Source: Streptomyces sp. DH12 (GTDB lineage: Bacteria; Actinomycetota; Actinomycetes; Streptomycetales; Streptomycetaceae). From it: a stretch of 64,000 bases of DNA. The notes beneath the pieces are model-generated. The model had not been told where the DNA came from and did no database searches. It worked only from the letters and a program-made list of their open reading frames with translations. Of the stretch, positions 32,572-45,876 are shown in pieces; position 1 is the first letter of the stretch; the number at the start of each line of letters is the position of its first letter. A program made the position numbers and the translations under genes. Where the stretch lies: NCBI RefSeq assembly GCF_020873895.1, contig NZ_JAHWGT010000009.1, forward strand, positions 62,001-126,000. Direction: 5' to 3'.

Positions 32572-33099
32572 TCAGCGGGACTCGACGACCACGGACTCGA
32601 TGACCACGTCCTCGACCGGGCGGTCGGTGCGCGGGTTCGTGCGGAGCGCGGCGATGGTGTCCACGACCTTCTTGCCGGCCTCGCCGGTGACCTCACCGAA
32701 GATGGTGTGCTTGCCGGTCAGCCAGGTCGTCGGCGCGACGGTGATGAAGAACTGCGAACCGTTGGTGCCCGGACCGGCGTTGGCCATGGCCAGCAGGTAC
32801 GGCTTGTTGAAGGAGAGGTCCGGGTGGAACTCGTCCTTGAACTCGTACCCCGGGCCGCCCGTGCCGTTGCCCAGCGGGTCACCGCCCTGGATCATGAAAC
32901 CGCTGATCACCCGGTGGAAGACCGTGCCGTCGTACAGCGGGGCGGTGGTCTTCTGGCCCGTCGCCGGGTTCGTCCACTCGCGCTCACCCTTGGCGAGCTC
33001 GACGAAGTTCCGGACCGTGACCGGCGCGTGGTCCGGCAGGAGCCGCACCTCGATGTCGCCGTGGTTCGTCTTCAGGGTGGCGTAAAGCTGCTCGGCCAC
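32572..33099 (-). CDS. ppiA: Cyclophilin-type peptidyl-prolyl cis-trans isomerase
   Basis: This 175-residue cytoplasmic cyclophilin catalyses proline isomerisation during folding. Active-site elements are VFHRVISGFMIQGGDPLGNGTGGPGY, MANAGPGTNGSQFFITVAPTTWL and HTIFGEV. No signal peptide is present. The GTG at 33099 follows AAGGAAGGCACATC. It is divergent from the DUF5324 gene, a single-gene unit ended by the hairpin at 32461-32490. The size is normal for PpiA/PpiB. Confidence 0.95.
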   Translation of the reverse strand: MAEQLYATLKTNHGDIEVRLLPDHAPVTVRNFVELAKGEREWTNPATGQKTTAPLYDGTVFHRVISGFMIQGGDPLGNGTGGPGYEFKDEFHPDLSFNKPYLLAMANAGPGTNGSQFFITVAPTTWLTGKHTIFGEVTGEAGKKVVDTIAALRTNPRTDRPVEDVVIESVVVESR

Positions 33100-33293
33100 G
33101 ATGTGCCTTCCTTAGGTCTTCTCTTACGGGTCCGATCCTCGCATGGAAGCCGCAGCGGGGGAGAAAAGCCCGGAGCGTCGCGCGACGTTGCCCCGGATGC
33201 GCGCACCCGCATGCCGACCACAGGGCCCGGGGGCATGATTTCGAAAAGGGCGGAAAGGTGAGAAGTCGACCCGCCACCCAGGAGGAGGATCCC

Positions 33294-33998
33294 GTGACCC
33301 GCATGGACAGCGTGCGCGCCGCCACCGACACGGCGAAGGAGAGCGTGCTGCACGCCGCGGACGTCGTGGCGCCCTACGCCGGCGCGGCCAGGGAACACGC
33401 CGCGCTCTACGCGCAGGAGGCGCGCGTGAAGGTGGCGCCCAAGGTTTCCCGCGCCGCCCGGCAGGCCGCCCGCCAGGCCCGCACGCAGTACGGCGCCTAC
33501 GTCGCGCCCCACGTGCCGCCGAAGGTCGACGCCGCCGCGCACCGCGCCGCGCACCGGACCCGGCTCGCGGCCCGCCAGGCGGCGGACTTCACCGTGCCGC
33601 GCGTCGAGAGCGCGGTGGCCGCCGCGGGGCCCGTGGGCGCGGAGGCCGTGGCCCGTTCCACCGCCGCCCTCGCCGCGCTGCGCGGCCAGGTGACGGCGAA
33701 GGAGGTCAGGAAGCTGGTGCGCAAGCACGAGCGCCGGCTCAGGATGCGTCGCGCGGTCAAGGGGCTCGCCGTGGTGGGCGTGGTCATCGGCGGCGCCGTG
33801 GCCGTGTGGAAGTGGTGGGACAACCAGGCGAACCCGGACTGGCTGGTGGAACCGCCCACCGAGGTCTCCGAGCGCTCCCCGCTCGTGTCCGTCGACGGCA
33901 GCGGACCTGACGCGTCACTCGCCGAGGCGGACGCGGGAGCCGAGCCGTCGGAGGCCACCGGACTGGAGACGAACGAGAACGGCGACGAACGCCGCTGA
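33294..33998 (+). CDS. DUF5324 single-pass membrane protein
   Basis: This 234-residue protein starts with long amphipathic, Ala/Arg-rich helices (about 1-160; repeated AAHRAAHRTRLAARQAA-type patterns) that look like a coiled coil or apolipoprotein-like surface. A membrane helix (AVKGLAVVGVVIGGAVAVWKWW, about 160-182) and an acidic outer tail follow (EVSERSPLVSVDGSGPDAS onward). The GTG at 33294 follows GGAGGAGGATCCC. The family is confined to actinomycetes as far as I know, and no function is established. The long helical part could bind membrane or DNA. Confidence 0.82.
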   Translation: MTRMDSVRAATDTAKESVLHAADVVAPYAGAAREHAALYAQEARVKVAPKVSRAARQAARQARTQYGAYVAPHVPPKVDAAAHRAAHRTRLAARQAADFTVPRVESAVAAAGPVGAEAVARSTAALAALRGQVTAKEVRKLVRKHERRLRMRRAVKGLAVVGVVIGGAVAVWKWWDNQANPDWLVEPPTEVSERSPLVSVDGSGPDASLAEADAGAEPSEATGLETNENGDERR

Positions 33999-34000
33999 CG

Positions 34001-34480
34001 TCACGGCGCCGCGGTGAGGGCGGCCGCGGCGGCGCCCCGCCGGGCCACGGCCCCGTCCGTACCCGCCGAGGCCGGAGCGGCGGCCGCGTCCGGCGGGACG
34101 GCGGCCGTCCCCGCGCGGGTGCCGACCGCGTCACCCATGGCGGCCGCGTCGCCCGTGGCGGCGGCGGTCGCCTCCCCGGCGCGGGCGGCGCGCATACGGC
34201 GCACGGCGGGCGAGGAGCCGTGCGCCTCGGCGTGGATCCGCTGCTTGATGGTCGGCGGCAGCGCCCGCTCCCCCGCCACCGCCCGCCCGGACGAGGGGGC
34301 CTCCCCCGTACCCGCGGCGGAGGTCGCGCCCGACCGCTGGGCCGGCACCGCCGCGGCGGTGGGGGCCGCGCAGGCGGCGAGCGGAGCGGCGGTGGGCGCG
34401 GTACGCCTCAGGGAGGCGAGGACACCGCAGAAGAAGGAGACGATTGCGGTCCAGAACTGCTGGATCCTGACGGCGGCCAT
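34001..34480 (-). CDS. Small Ala-rich protein, DUF6344-like
   Basis: This 159-residue protein opens with MAAVRIQQFWTAIVSFFCG, a short amphipathic or weak membrane segment. More than 100 residues dominated by Ala, Thr, Gly and Pro follow, apart from a conserved-looking central motif (LPPTIKQRIHAEAHGSSPAVRR, about 75-96). The ATG at 34480 follows GCGAGGGGCC. It converges on the DUF5324 gene with two bases between the stops. I believe it belongs to a Streptomyces-only family (DUF6344) found at this locus; the role is unknown. The composition alone could make one doubt coding, but the start context and central motif support it. Confidence 0.65.
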   Translation of the reverse strand: MAAVRIQQFWTAIVSFFCGVLASLRRTAPTAAPLAACAAPTAAAVPAQRSGATSAAGTGEAPSSGRAVAGERALPPTIKQRIHAEAHGSSPAVRRMRAARAGEATAAATGDAAAMGDAVGTRAGTAAVPPDAAAAPASAGTDGAVARRGAAAAALTAAP

Positions 34481-34736
34481 GGCCCCTCGCTTTCCCACAC
34501 ATCCCGATTGGGCGATTTCCCTACCTTCCTCATGATGTGTACGCAACTCGGGATCCGGAGGAGCGACGCCGCCGTCACGCAGATCTTCCGATGAACACCA
34601 CCCGTGCGGAGCAGCACGGGTGGCACGCACGCCGAGAGCCCGGTAACGGACCGCCCCGGGTCCCCCGTCCGGCCCCCGCGGCACTGAGCGCCTCGCGCCT
34701 GCCCGCACCCCGAATCCCGGGGGCCCGCGTACGCGA
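34481..34736. other. Intergenic region between the Ala-rich gene and tRNA-Ala
   Basis: No gene is seen here. A 10-bp hairpin CCACCCGTGC/GCACGGGTGG lies at 34598-34607/34614-34623. The promoter of the Ala-rich gene must lie in about 34490-34590, an unusually AT-richer stretch (TTTCCCTACCTTCCTCATGATG). Confidence 0.45.
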
Positions 34737-34778
34737 AAGACCCCTCCCGCCGCGGTGTCCGCAGGTGGGAGGGGTCTT
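34737..34778 (-). terminator. Hairpin downstream of tRNA-Ala
   Basis: AAGACCCCTCCC (34737-34748) pairs with GGGAGGGGTCTT (34767-34778), a 12-bp stem seven bases beyond the tRNA 3' end, followed by TTTC on the minus strand. Confidence 0.8.
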
Positions 34779-34785
34779 CCGGAAG

Positions 34786-34858
34786 TGGAGCCTAGGGGAG
34801 TCGAACCCCTGACATCTGCCATGCAAAGACAGCGCTCTACCAACTGAGCTAAGGCCCC
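34786..34858 (-). tRNA. tRNA-Ala (anticodon TGC)
   Basis: This is a 73-nt tRNA with acceptor GGGGCCT paired to AGGCTCC, D-arm GCTCAGTTGGTAGAGC, anticodon loop CTGTC-TTTGCAT-GGCAG giving UGC, and T-arm AGGGGTTCGACTCCCCT. CCA is not encoded. Confidence 0.95.
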
Positions 34859-35007
34859 GGGGACCGCCCGGTCGCGGCGGTCGCAGACCAGAGTACCGGG
34901 TGACCGGGGGTGTCCCGCAAAAGCATTGGGGCTCCCCGTGGAACACCACTCTCCGTAAGATGCTCCGCGAGGTTCGCAGCAGCGAACCGGAGCGATGGGG
35001 AGACGCC

Positions 35008-35556
35008 ATGGACGCCGCACAGCAGGAATCGACCGCGAGAGCCAGAGAGCTCCAGCGGAGTTGGTACGGGGAGCCGTTGGGGGCGCTCTTCCGCCGGCTC
35101 ATCGACGATCTCGGGCTGAACCAGGCGCGGCTCGCCGCCGTCCTGGGCCTCTCCGCCCCGATGCTGTCGCAGCTGATGAGCGGCCAGCGGGCCAAGATCG
35201 GCAACCCGGCCGTCGTCCAGCGCGTCCAAGCCCTCCAGGAGCTCGCGAGCCAGGTCGCCGACGGCAGCGTCAGCGCCGTCGAGGCGACCGGCCGGATGGA
35301 GGAGATCAAGAAGTCGCAGGGCGGCTCGGTCCTGACCGCCTCCAGCCAGGCGCCGACCAGCTCGGGTGCCCCGACGGTCCGCCGCGTCGTCCGGGAGATC
35401 CAGTCGCTGCTGCGCTCCGTCTCCGCGGCCGGGGACATCATCGACGCCGCGGACTCGCTCGCCCCGACCCATCCGGAACTGGCAGAGTTCCTCCGGGTGT
35501 ACGGAGCCGGCCGCACCGCCGACGCGGTCGCGCACTACGAGGCGCACCAGAGCTGA
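35008..35556 (+). CDS. XRE-type helix-turn-helix DNA-binding protein
   Basis: This 182-residue regulator has a HTH at about residues 28-80 (LFRRLIDDLGLNQARLAAVLG, then SAPMLSQLMSGQRAKIGNPAVVQRVQAL). A central Gln/Ser-rich linker and a C-terminal helical part follow (VRREIQSLLRSVSAAGDIIDAADSL-like). The ATG at 35008 follows GATGGGGAGACGCC; upstream in-frame starts are rejected because they run into the tRNA promoter region. It precedes the Ser/Thr kinase gene by 137 bp on the same strand. The family recurs at this position in Streptomyces, but its targets are unknown. Confidence 0.82.
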   Translation: MDAAQQESTARARELQRSWYGEPLGALFRRLIDDLGLNQARLAAVLGLSAPMLSQLMSGQRAKIGNPAVVQRVQALQELASQVADGSVSAVEATGRMEEIKKSQGGSVLTASSQAPTSSGAPTVRRVVREIQSLLRSVSAAGDIIDAADSLAPTHPELAEFLRVYGAGRTADAVAHYEAHQS

Positions 35557-35693
35557 CGAGGGCGGCGGACGGCGGACACGGGCCCATCGGGCACCGGCGG
35601 ACGCCAACGGGCCCGGCCCGGTGGCATCGGGTGGCATCCGGCGCCACAGGGCGGCATCGGACGGAATCGGCGGAACGGGGGCGGCGCGGCGCG

Positions 35694-37010
35694 ATGGGTG
35701 AGGTCTTCGCGGGGCGGTACGAGCTGGTCGATCCGATCGGGCGCGGGGGCGTCGGCGCCGTGTGGCGGGCCTGGGACCAGCGCCGCCGCCGGTACGTGGC
35801 GGCCAAGGTGCTCCAGCAGAGCGACGCGCACACCCTGCTGCGCTTCGTGCGCGAGCAGGCCGTGCGCATCGACCACCCGCACGTCCTCGCCCCGGCGAGC
35901 TGGGCCGCCGACGACGACAAGGTCCTGTTCACCATGGACCTGGTCGGCGGCGGTTCGCTGGCGCACGTCATCGGTGACTACGGGCCGCTGCCGCCGCGGT
36001 TCGTCTGCCTCCTGCTCGACCAGCTGCTGTCCGGACTGGCCGCGGTGCACGCGGAGGGGGTCGTGCACCGCGACATCAAGCCGGCGAACATCCTGCTGGA
36101 GGCGACCGGGACGGGGCGGCCCCACCTGCGGCTGTCCGACTTCGGCATCTCGATGCGCAAGGGCGAACCGCGCCTGACCGAGACTCACCACGTCGTCGGC
36201 ACGCCCGGTTACTTCGCCCCCGAGCAACTCACCGGCGCCGAACCGGACTTCCCGGCCGACCTGTTCGCGGTCGGCCTGGTCGCCCTGTACCTGCTGCAGG
36301 GCCGCAAACCCGACGCGCAGGGGCTCGTGGAGCACTTCAGGGCGCACGGGACCCCCGGCGCGCCCCAGGGCGTGCCTGAGCCGCTGTGGCAGGTCCTCGC
36401 GGGGCTGCTCCAGCCGGACCCCGAGGCCCGGTTCCGTACGGCGACGGGTGCGCGGAAGGCGCTGTCGGCGGCGGTCGAACTGCTGCCGGAGCCGGCGGGC
36501 GACGAGGAGCCCGTGGAGGTCTTCGACCAGCTGGGCCCGCTGCCTCCCGGGTACGGCCCGAACGGCCCGGCCGGCCCCGTCTCCGCGGCGCCGCCCATCC
36601 CGGCAACGGCTCCGGCTCCGGCTCCGGCGGCTCCGGCGTCCGGGACGGACGGCTACCGCCTGGCGCCTCCGTCCGGGCACCGCGCCCCGGAGGCGTCCCC
36701 GCCCCCGGCCGCCGGCCCGTGGACGCCGTCGGCTCCGTCGCCGTTCCCGGCCGCCGGGCCCGCCGCCCCGGCACCGCCCCAGCCGTATGGGGCTTACGGG
36801 GCGTACGGGCCGTATCCCACCGCGCCGTACACGGCACCGGCGGCACCGGCGGCACCGGCCGCGCCGGCCACCTCCGCACCCGTGCCCGCACCCGCACCCG
36901 CGCCCGCACCCCGGAAGCGGCCCGGCCCGCCCCGCGCGGTGGCCGTCCCGCTCGTCCTGCTGGCCCTGGTCTGCTACGCCGTCGGCTTCTGGGCGCTGAC
37001 CCGCATCTGA
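35694..37010 (+). CDS. Ser/Thr protein kinase with C-terminal membrane anchor
   Basis: This 438-residue kinase has a catalytic domain at about 8-270: glycine loop IGRGGVGAV, lysine in VAAKVLQ, HRDIKPANILLE, DFGISM and GTPGYFAPEQL. All key residues are present, so it should be active. A linker of about 140 residues, Pro/Ala-rich with Tyr-Gly-Ala-Tyr repeats, leads to a single membrane helix at the extreme end (VAVPLVLLALVCYAVGFWAL) and only four residues after it. It therefore has no outer sensor domain and behaves as a tail-anchored kinase. The ATG at 35694 has a weak upstream site (ACGGGGGCGG). The stop lies one base from the convergent neighbour's stop. Confidence 0.9.
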   Translation: MGEVFAGRYELVDPIGRGGVGAVWRAWDQRRRRYVAAKVLQQSDAHTLLRFVREQAVRIDHPHVLAPASWAADDDKVLFTMDLVGGGSLAHVIGDYGPLPPRFVCLLLDQLLSGLAAVHAEGVVHRDIKPANILLEATGTGRPHLRLSDFGISMRKGEPRLTETHHVVGTPGYFAPEQLTGAEPDFPADLFAVGLVALYLLQGRKPDAQGLVEHFRAHGTPGAPQGVPEPLWQVLAGLLQPDPEARFRTATGARKALSAAVELLPEPAGDEEPVEVFDQLGPLPPGYGPNGPAGPVSAAPPIPATAPAPAPAAPASGTDGYRLAPPSGHRAPEASPPPAAGPWTPSAPSPFPAAGPAAPAPPQPYGAYGAYGPYPTAPYTAPAAPAAPAAPATSAPVPAPAPAPAPRKRPGPPRAVAVPLVLLALVCYAVGFWALTRI

Positions 37011-37011
37011 G

Positions 37012-38472
37012 TCACCATCCGCCGCCCCGCGGCGGTCCGAACCCCGCGGGCCCGGTGGCCCCCGGCGCCCCCACGGCGCCGACCGGCTCGGCCCCGGTGC
37101 CCGCGCCCGTCCCCGCGTCCGCGCGTCGCCGCGCCACGACCGTCCAGGCGCCGAGCCCGAGCAGCAGCAGCGTGCCGGCTCCGATGCCGCCCGCCGCGAC
37201 CAGCCGCATGGTGCCGCCGCCGTCCCCCGGCGACGTACCGCTCGCGCCGTCGGTCGCCGCGCGCCGGTCGTCGTCCGTCACGGCGAAGATCCCGGCCGGC
37301 CCGGCGTAGGGCGGCGGGGGCGCGGCGTCGTGCTCGACGTTCACCCGCAGCGTCAGCCCGTACGGCTTCTTCCCGAAGACCTGCGCGACCTTGGGGTTGA
37401 GGCTGACGCGCAGGTAGTACCACCCGGCGAAGCGCATCCCGTTGGTCTTGGTGGCGGAGGCGTACCGGTTCTCGTACGCCACCGGCGGCAGCGGGTCGAG
37501 GGCCGCCGACTTCTGCTTGCCGTCGTACGCGAGGGAGTCGGCGCTGTCGACGAGGCCGAGCGCCGGGTTGTACAGCGAGACGGGCAGCGCGCCGGACACG
37601 AAGCCGCCGCCGGCCGCGCTGCCGAGGTCGGCGCTGACGAAGAGCTGCTGGCCCCAGTCGACCGGGATCCGGTAGAAGCGGCTCTCGCCCGGCTCGATGC
37701 GGTCGGTCCACTCGCCCTCGGCGAGGCCGGGCGCGTCGGCGAACCCGGTGCCGCCGGCCCGTTCCCGGGGGCCGCCCGCGGGCGGTGCCGGTGAGGCGCT
37801 CGGCCAGCCCTCCGGTGCCTTCGTCGGGCCCGTCGAGGAGAGCGCCGGCTCCAGTACGTGCCGCAGTTCCAGGCCCCACGGCTCGGCCGAGGAGGCGTCC
37901 TGGCCCTCGCGCTCCACGACGACGTAGTACGACCCGGCGTCCCGGCACCGCGACCGGTCGGTTTCGAGGGTGCGGTGCGCGTACGCGGCGAGCGGCCGGG
38001 CGAAGTCGGCGGACCCGAACTGCGTGCTGGTACTGGAGCAGTCGGACCCGTCGCGGTCCTGCAGCGACACCGACAGCTGGTCCCGGTAGGAGAGTTCGGC
38101 GCCCCGCGGCGGTACGGCGACGGCGGAGACGTACGCGTGGTGGGCGTCGTCCAGGTCGACCCGGTAGATCAGCTTCCCGTCGCGCCGGAGGGCGTCCTTG
38201 TACACGGCGCCGGCGTCGAGGCGCGGCGCGTCGCTCGTCGTCGAGGCGCCGCTCACCGGCCGGGCCTCCGCGGCGAACCCGTAGGCGGCGGGTTCGCCGG
38301 CCGCCCGCGCCTGCCCCGCCCCGGCCCCCGCGGCGAGCAGCGACGTCCCGGCCAGTACGGCGGCCACCGCGCCCCGTACCGCGGCGCGCTTCGCTGGGCC
38401 GCCGCCCCGTGCCCCGCCGGCCGCCCCGGCACGCCCGCCCCCCGTGCTCCCGCTCCGGTCCCGCCTCTTCAC
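37012..38472 (-). CDS. Exported membrane-anchored protein, function unknown
   Basis: This 486-residue protein has a basic N-terminus and a signal sequence (about 30-60; AAVLAGTSLLAAGAGAGQARA with probable cleavage after ARA). A large outer part of about 370 residues carries two similar beta-rich segments, with YRVDLDDAHHAYVSAVAVPPRG and FYRIPVDWGQQLFVSADLG. A C-terminal helix (LVAAGGIGAGTLLLLGLGAWTVV) precedes a short Gly/Pro tail. The repeated Y/F-R-x-P/D-hydrophobic pattern suggests two copies of a jelly-roll-like module. The GTG at 38472 follows GAGGGGAAGCGC. It converges with the tail-anchored kinase with a 1-bp gap. No enzymatic motif was recognised. Confidence 0.8.
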   Translation of the reverse strand: MKRRDRSGSTGGGRAGAAGGARGGGPAKRAAVRGAVAAVLAGTSLLAAGAGAGQARAAGEPAAYGFAAEARPVSGASTTSDAPRLDAGAVYKDALRRDGKLIYRVDLDDAHHAYVSAVAVPPRGAELSYRDQLSVSLQDRDGSDCSSTSTQFGSADFARPLAAYAHRTLETDRSRCRDAGSYYVVVEREGQDASSAEPWGLELRHVLEPALSSTGPTKAPEGWPSASPAPPAGGPRERAGGTGFADAPGLAEGEWTDRIEPGESRFYRIPVDWGQQLFVSADLGSAAGGGFVSGALPVSLYNPALGLVDSADSLAYDGKQKSAALDPLPPVAYENRYASATKTNGMRFAGWYYLRVSLNPKVAQVFGKKPYGLTLRVNVEHDAAPPPPYAGPAGIFAVTDDDRRAATDGASGTSPGDGGGTMRLVAAGGIGAGTLLLLGLGAWTVVARRRADAGTGAGTGAEPVGAVGAPGATGPAGFGPPRGGGW

Positions 38473-38626
38473 GCGCTTCCCCTCGTCGTCACCACGGCCG
38501 CACCATCCTGCCCCGGCGACCCCGGCGCTGTCTGCGACGGAACCCGACCGGCCGGGCCCCACCCCGCCGCTTCGCATCTGCAACGAGTCCGTTCACGTCC
38601 GCGAACAAGGGGCGGGGTGAAACGGC

Positions 38627-38664
38627 GAGGGGCCCCGATCGCTTCCCAGCGACCGGGGCCCCTC
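38627..38664 (-). terminator. Hairpin downstream of the DLW-39 gene
   Basis: GAGGGGCCCCG (38627-38637) pairs with CGGGGCCCCTC (38654-38664), with an inner TCGC/GCGA extension; it begins 18 bp after the DLW-39 stop. Confidence 0.75.
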
Positions 38665-38682
38665 ACGAACAGCTGGCGCGTC

Positions 38683-38811
38683 TCACGAACCCGCGGGCAC
38701 GGAGTCGGTCGCCTCCGTCCACAGATCCTGCTCGGCGCGATCCGCCTGGATCTGGCGGTACACGAGGAGCCCGCCGATGGCGGCCAGTGCGACCAGGAGG
38801 AGCTTCTTCAC
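38683..38811 (-). CDS. DLW-39 family small membrane protein
   Basis: This 42-residue protein opens with KKLLLVALAAIGGLLVYRQ, a membrane helix, and then QADRAEQDLWTEATDSV. The DLW motif gives the family its name, and the length fits. The GTG at 38811 follows GAGGTCGCGCG. The family is actinobacterial and almost always lies near gyrA and tRNA-Ile. The function is unknown. Confidence 0.88.
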   Translation of the reverse strand: MKKLLLVALAAIGGLLVYRQIQADRAEQDLWTEATDSVPAGS

Positions 38812-38870
38812 CGCGCGACCTCGTCTTTCGTTGACGTAGGGGACCTTATGGCGCCCGACTATACACACCG

Positions 38871-38886
38871 ACCGATATCAATCGGT
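38871..38886. promoter_or_regulatory. Palindrome upstream of the DLW-39 gene
   Basis: ACCGAT-ATCA-ATCGGT is a perfect 6-bp inverted repeat with a 4-base spacer, 60 bp upstream of the GTG, in an AT-richer stretch (ACTATACACACCG). It could be an operator. It differs from the TetR-type palindromes of the left region by spacing. Confidence 0.4.
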
Positions 38887-39107
38887 GACCTATCTCCGGA
38901 CGACAGTACGACACCGTCCCGACGCCGCGCACGGCAGGGCGCGACGCCCGCCCGGGAACACGCGAAAGGCGCCCCCCCGTCCGGGGGACGCCTCGTCGTC
39001 ACTGCGGGGCCGACAGGGTGTGAGCCCAGGACCCCGTCCTCGGCTGGTCGATCGCGGTACCGGCCGGACCCTCACCCGGGCGGCTGCCCGAAGTGGCCCG
39101 TGAACAC

Positions 39108-39143
39108 CAGAGGCCCCCGACCGTTGCCGGTCGGGGGCCTCTG
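39108..39143 (-). terminator. Hairpin downstream of tRNA-Ile
   Basis: A 16-bp perfect stem (39108-39123 with 39128-39143, loop TTGC) begins five bases past the tRNA 3' end on the minus strand. Confidence 0.85.
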
Positions 39144-39148
39144 CGCTG

Positions 39149-39222
39149 TGGGGCTAACAGGATTTGAACCTGTGGCCTCATCCTTATCAGGGATGCGCTC
39201 TAACCAACTGAGCTATAGCCCC
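39149..39222 (-). tRNA. tRNA-Ile (anticodon GAT)
   Basis: This is a 74-nt tRNA with acceptor GGGGCTA paired to TAGCCCC, D-arm GCTCAGTTGGTTAGAGC, anticodon loop CATCC-CTGATAA-GGATG giving GAU, and T-arm ACAGGTTCAAATCCTGT. CCA is not encoded. It lies downstream of the gyrA-DUF3566 unit, as in other actinobacteria. Confidence 0.96.
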
Positions 39223-39280
39223 TCCGCGCTGCGCGCTGACCTCTGAAGATTAGCGCACAGGACGGCTCCCGCCAAAATCG

Positions 39281-39940
39281 CTACTCGTCCTCGGCGAGGG
39301 TCAGCTCCACGCCGCCCACGAAACCGGCGGCGAGGTTGTAGATGAACGCGCCGAGCGTGGCCAGCGCCGTGGCGAGCACCACGTCGATGACCGCGATCAC
39401 GGAGGTGAAGAGCAGCACGCGGGGGAGCGACAGGAACGCCTGGAGGTCGAACCCGTTGCTCGCCGTGGAGCCGGTGGCGTCGCTGATCGTGGCGCCGACC
39501 GTGGAGAAGACCCCCATGGCGTCCATGACCATCCACAGCACGGCCGCCGCGACGACCGTGCAGATGCCCAGGGCGATGGAGAGCAGGAAGCTCACCTTCA
39601 TCACCGACCACGGGTCCGCCTTGGCGACCCGCAGCCGCGCCTTGCGCGTGCGCGGAGTGGTCTTGGCCCCCGTACGGGGGCGGCGGACCGTGGCGGACCC
39701 GTGCGCGTCCTCCTGGCCGTCCGCCGCGTACGCCTGCGGCGGGTGGTACGGCTGGGCCTTCTGCTTGCCGGTGGACGGCCGTCCACCGGGCAGCGGGCCG
39801 TCCTCTTGTGTGTCGTACGGGGGCTTCGGCCCCCGGGTGTCGGTCACCGCTACCCCCTGGGAGTCCGTGGCTGGGCCACGGGCACCGTTCGCTCTCTTGG
39901 CGGCCGAGCCGGCCGAACCGGCGCCCGTGGCTCCGCTCAC
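39281..39940 (-). CDS. DUF3566 membrane protein downstream of gyrA
   Basis: The first about 100 residues of this 219-residue protein are Pro/Gly/Lys-rich and cytoplasmic. A DUF3566 domain (about 105-215) with two membrane segments follows (MKVSFLLSIALGICTVVAAAVLW and LLFTSVIAVIDVVLATALATLGAFIYNLAAGF) and ends EL-TLAEDE. The GTG at 39940 follows GGAGTAAAGC and lies three bases after the gyrA stop, so it is co-transcribed with gyrBA. The family is placed after gyrA across actinobacteria; its function is unsettled. Confidence 0.9.
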   Translation of the reverse strand: MSGATGAGSAGSAAKRANGARGPATDSQGVAVTDTRGPKPPYDTQEDGPLPGGRPSTGKQKAQPYHPPQAYAADGQEDAHGSATVRRPRTGAKTTPRTRKARLRVAKADPWSVMKVSFLLSIALGICTVVAAAVLWMVMDAMGVFSTVGATISDATGSTASNGFDLQAFLSLPRVLLFTSVIAVIDVVLATALATLGAFIYNLAAGFVGGVELTLAEDE

Positions 39941-39943
39941 GCT

Positions 39944-42595
<2,652 letters not shown>

Positions 42596-42636
42596 TGCTG
42601 GTCTTCAGTCCTTTCGTACGGTCAGCTGAGACCGAC

Positions 42637-45321
<2,685 letters not shown>

Positions 45322-45876
45322 TCAGCCGTACGTGTCGCCCGCGCCGGTGCTCCCCGGCGCGCGCAGCGGCCCGTACCCCCGCCGCGGTCCTCCCGGGCCG
45401 AGGACGCGGATGATGCGGACGGTCCCGTGGCCGAGGTCCTCGTTGAGCCGGGCGACGAGCCGCGGGGCGAGCAGCCGCAGCTGCGTCGCCCACGCCGTCG
45501 AGTCGCACTGGACGGTGAGGACCCGCTCGTCGGGGTCCTCGTCGTACCGCAGGGGCACGCAGTGCTTGGCCAGGTCCTCGCCGACGATCTGCGGCCAGCG
45601 CCCCATCACCCCGCCGACCGCGGCGGGCGTCTCCCAGCCGCGCTCGGTGATCAGCCGGTTGATCGCGGCGCCGAGCGGCAGCGGGTCCCGCCCGTCGGCC
45701 CGCGCCCCGGAGCGCAACCCGCCGCCGCGACGCGCCTGCTTCTTCTGCTGCGCCGCCGCGCCCCGCGCCTTGGCCTGCTCCTTCGCGGCGCGCAGCGCGA
45801 CGCGCGCGAGGTCCACGCCGGACGGCTCGGGGACGGGCGCCTCGGCGGACGCCGCCGCCCGCGACTGCGTGCTCAT
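45322..45876 (-). CDS. DUF721/DciA-like protein between recF and gyrB
   Basis: This 184-residue protein has a basic, Ala/Lys/Arg-rich N-terminal part (about 25-60) and a DUF721 domain (about 70-165) with [19 protein letters not shown] and [34 protein letters not shown]721 includes DciA, the ancestral loader of the replicative helicase DnaB, present where DnaC/DnaI are absent. Position in the dnaA-dnaN-recF cluster supports that role, but it is inferred. The ATG at 45876 overlaps the recF stop (ATGA). Confidence 0.88.
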   Translation of the reverse strand: MSTQSRAAASAEAPVPEPSGVDLARVALRAAKEQAKARGAAAQQKKQARRGGGLRSGARADGRDPLPLGAAINRLITERGWETPAAVGGVMGRWPQIVGEDLAKHCVPLRYDEDPDERVLTVQCDSTAWATQLRLLAPRLVARLNEDLGHGTVRIIRVLGPGGPRRGYGPLRAPGSTGAGDTYG

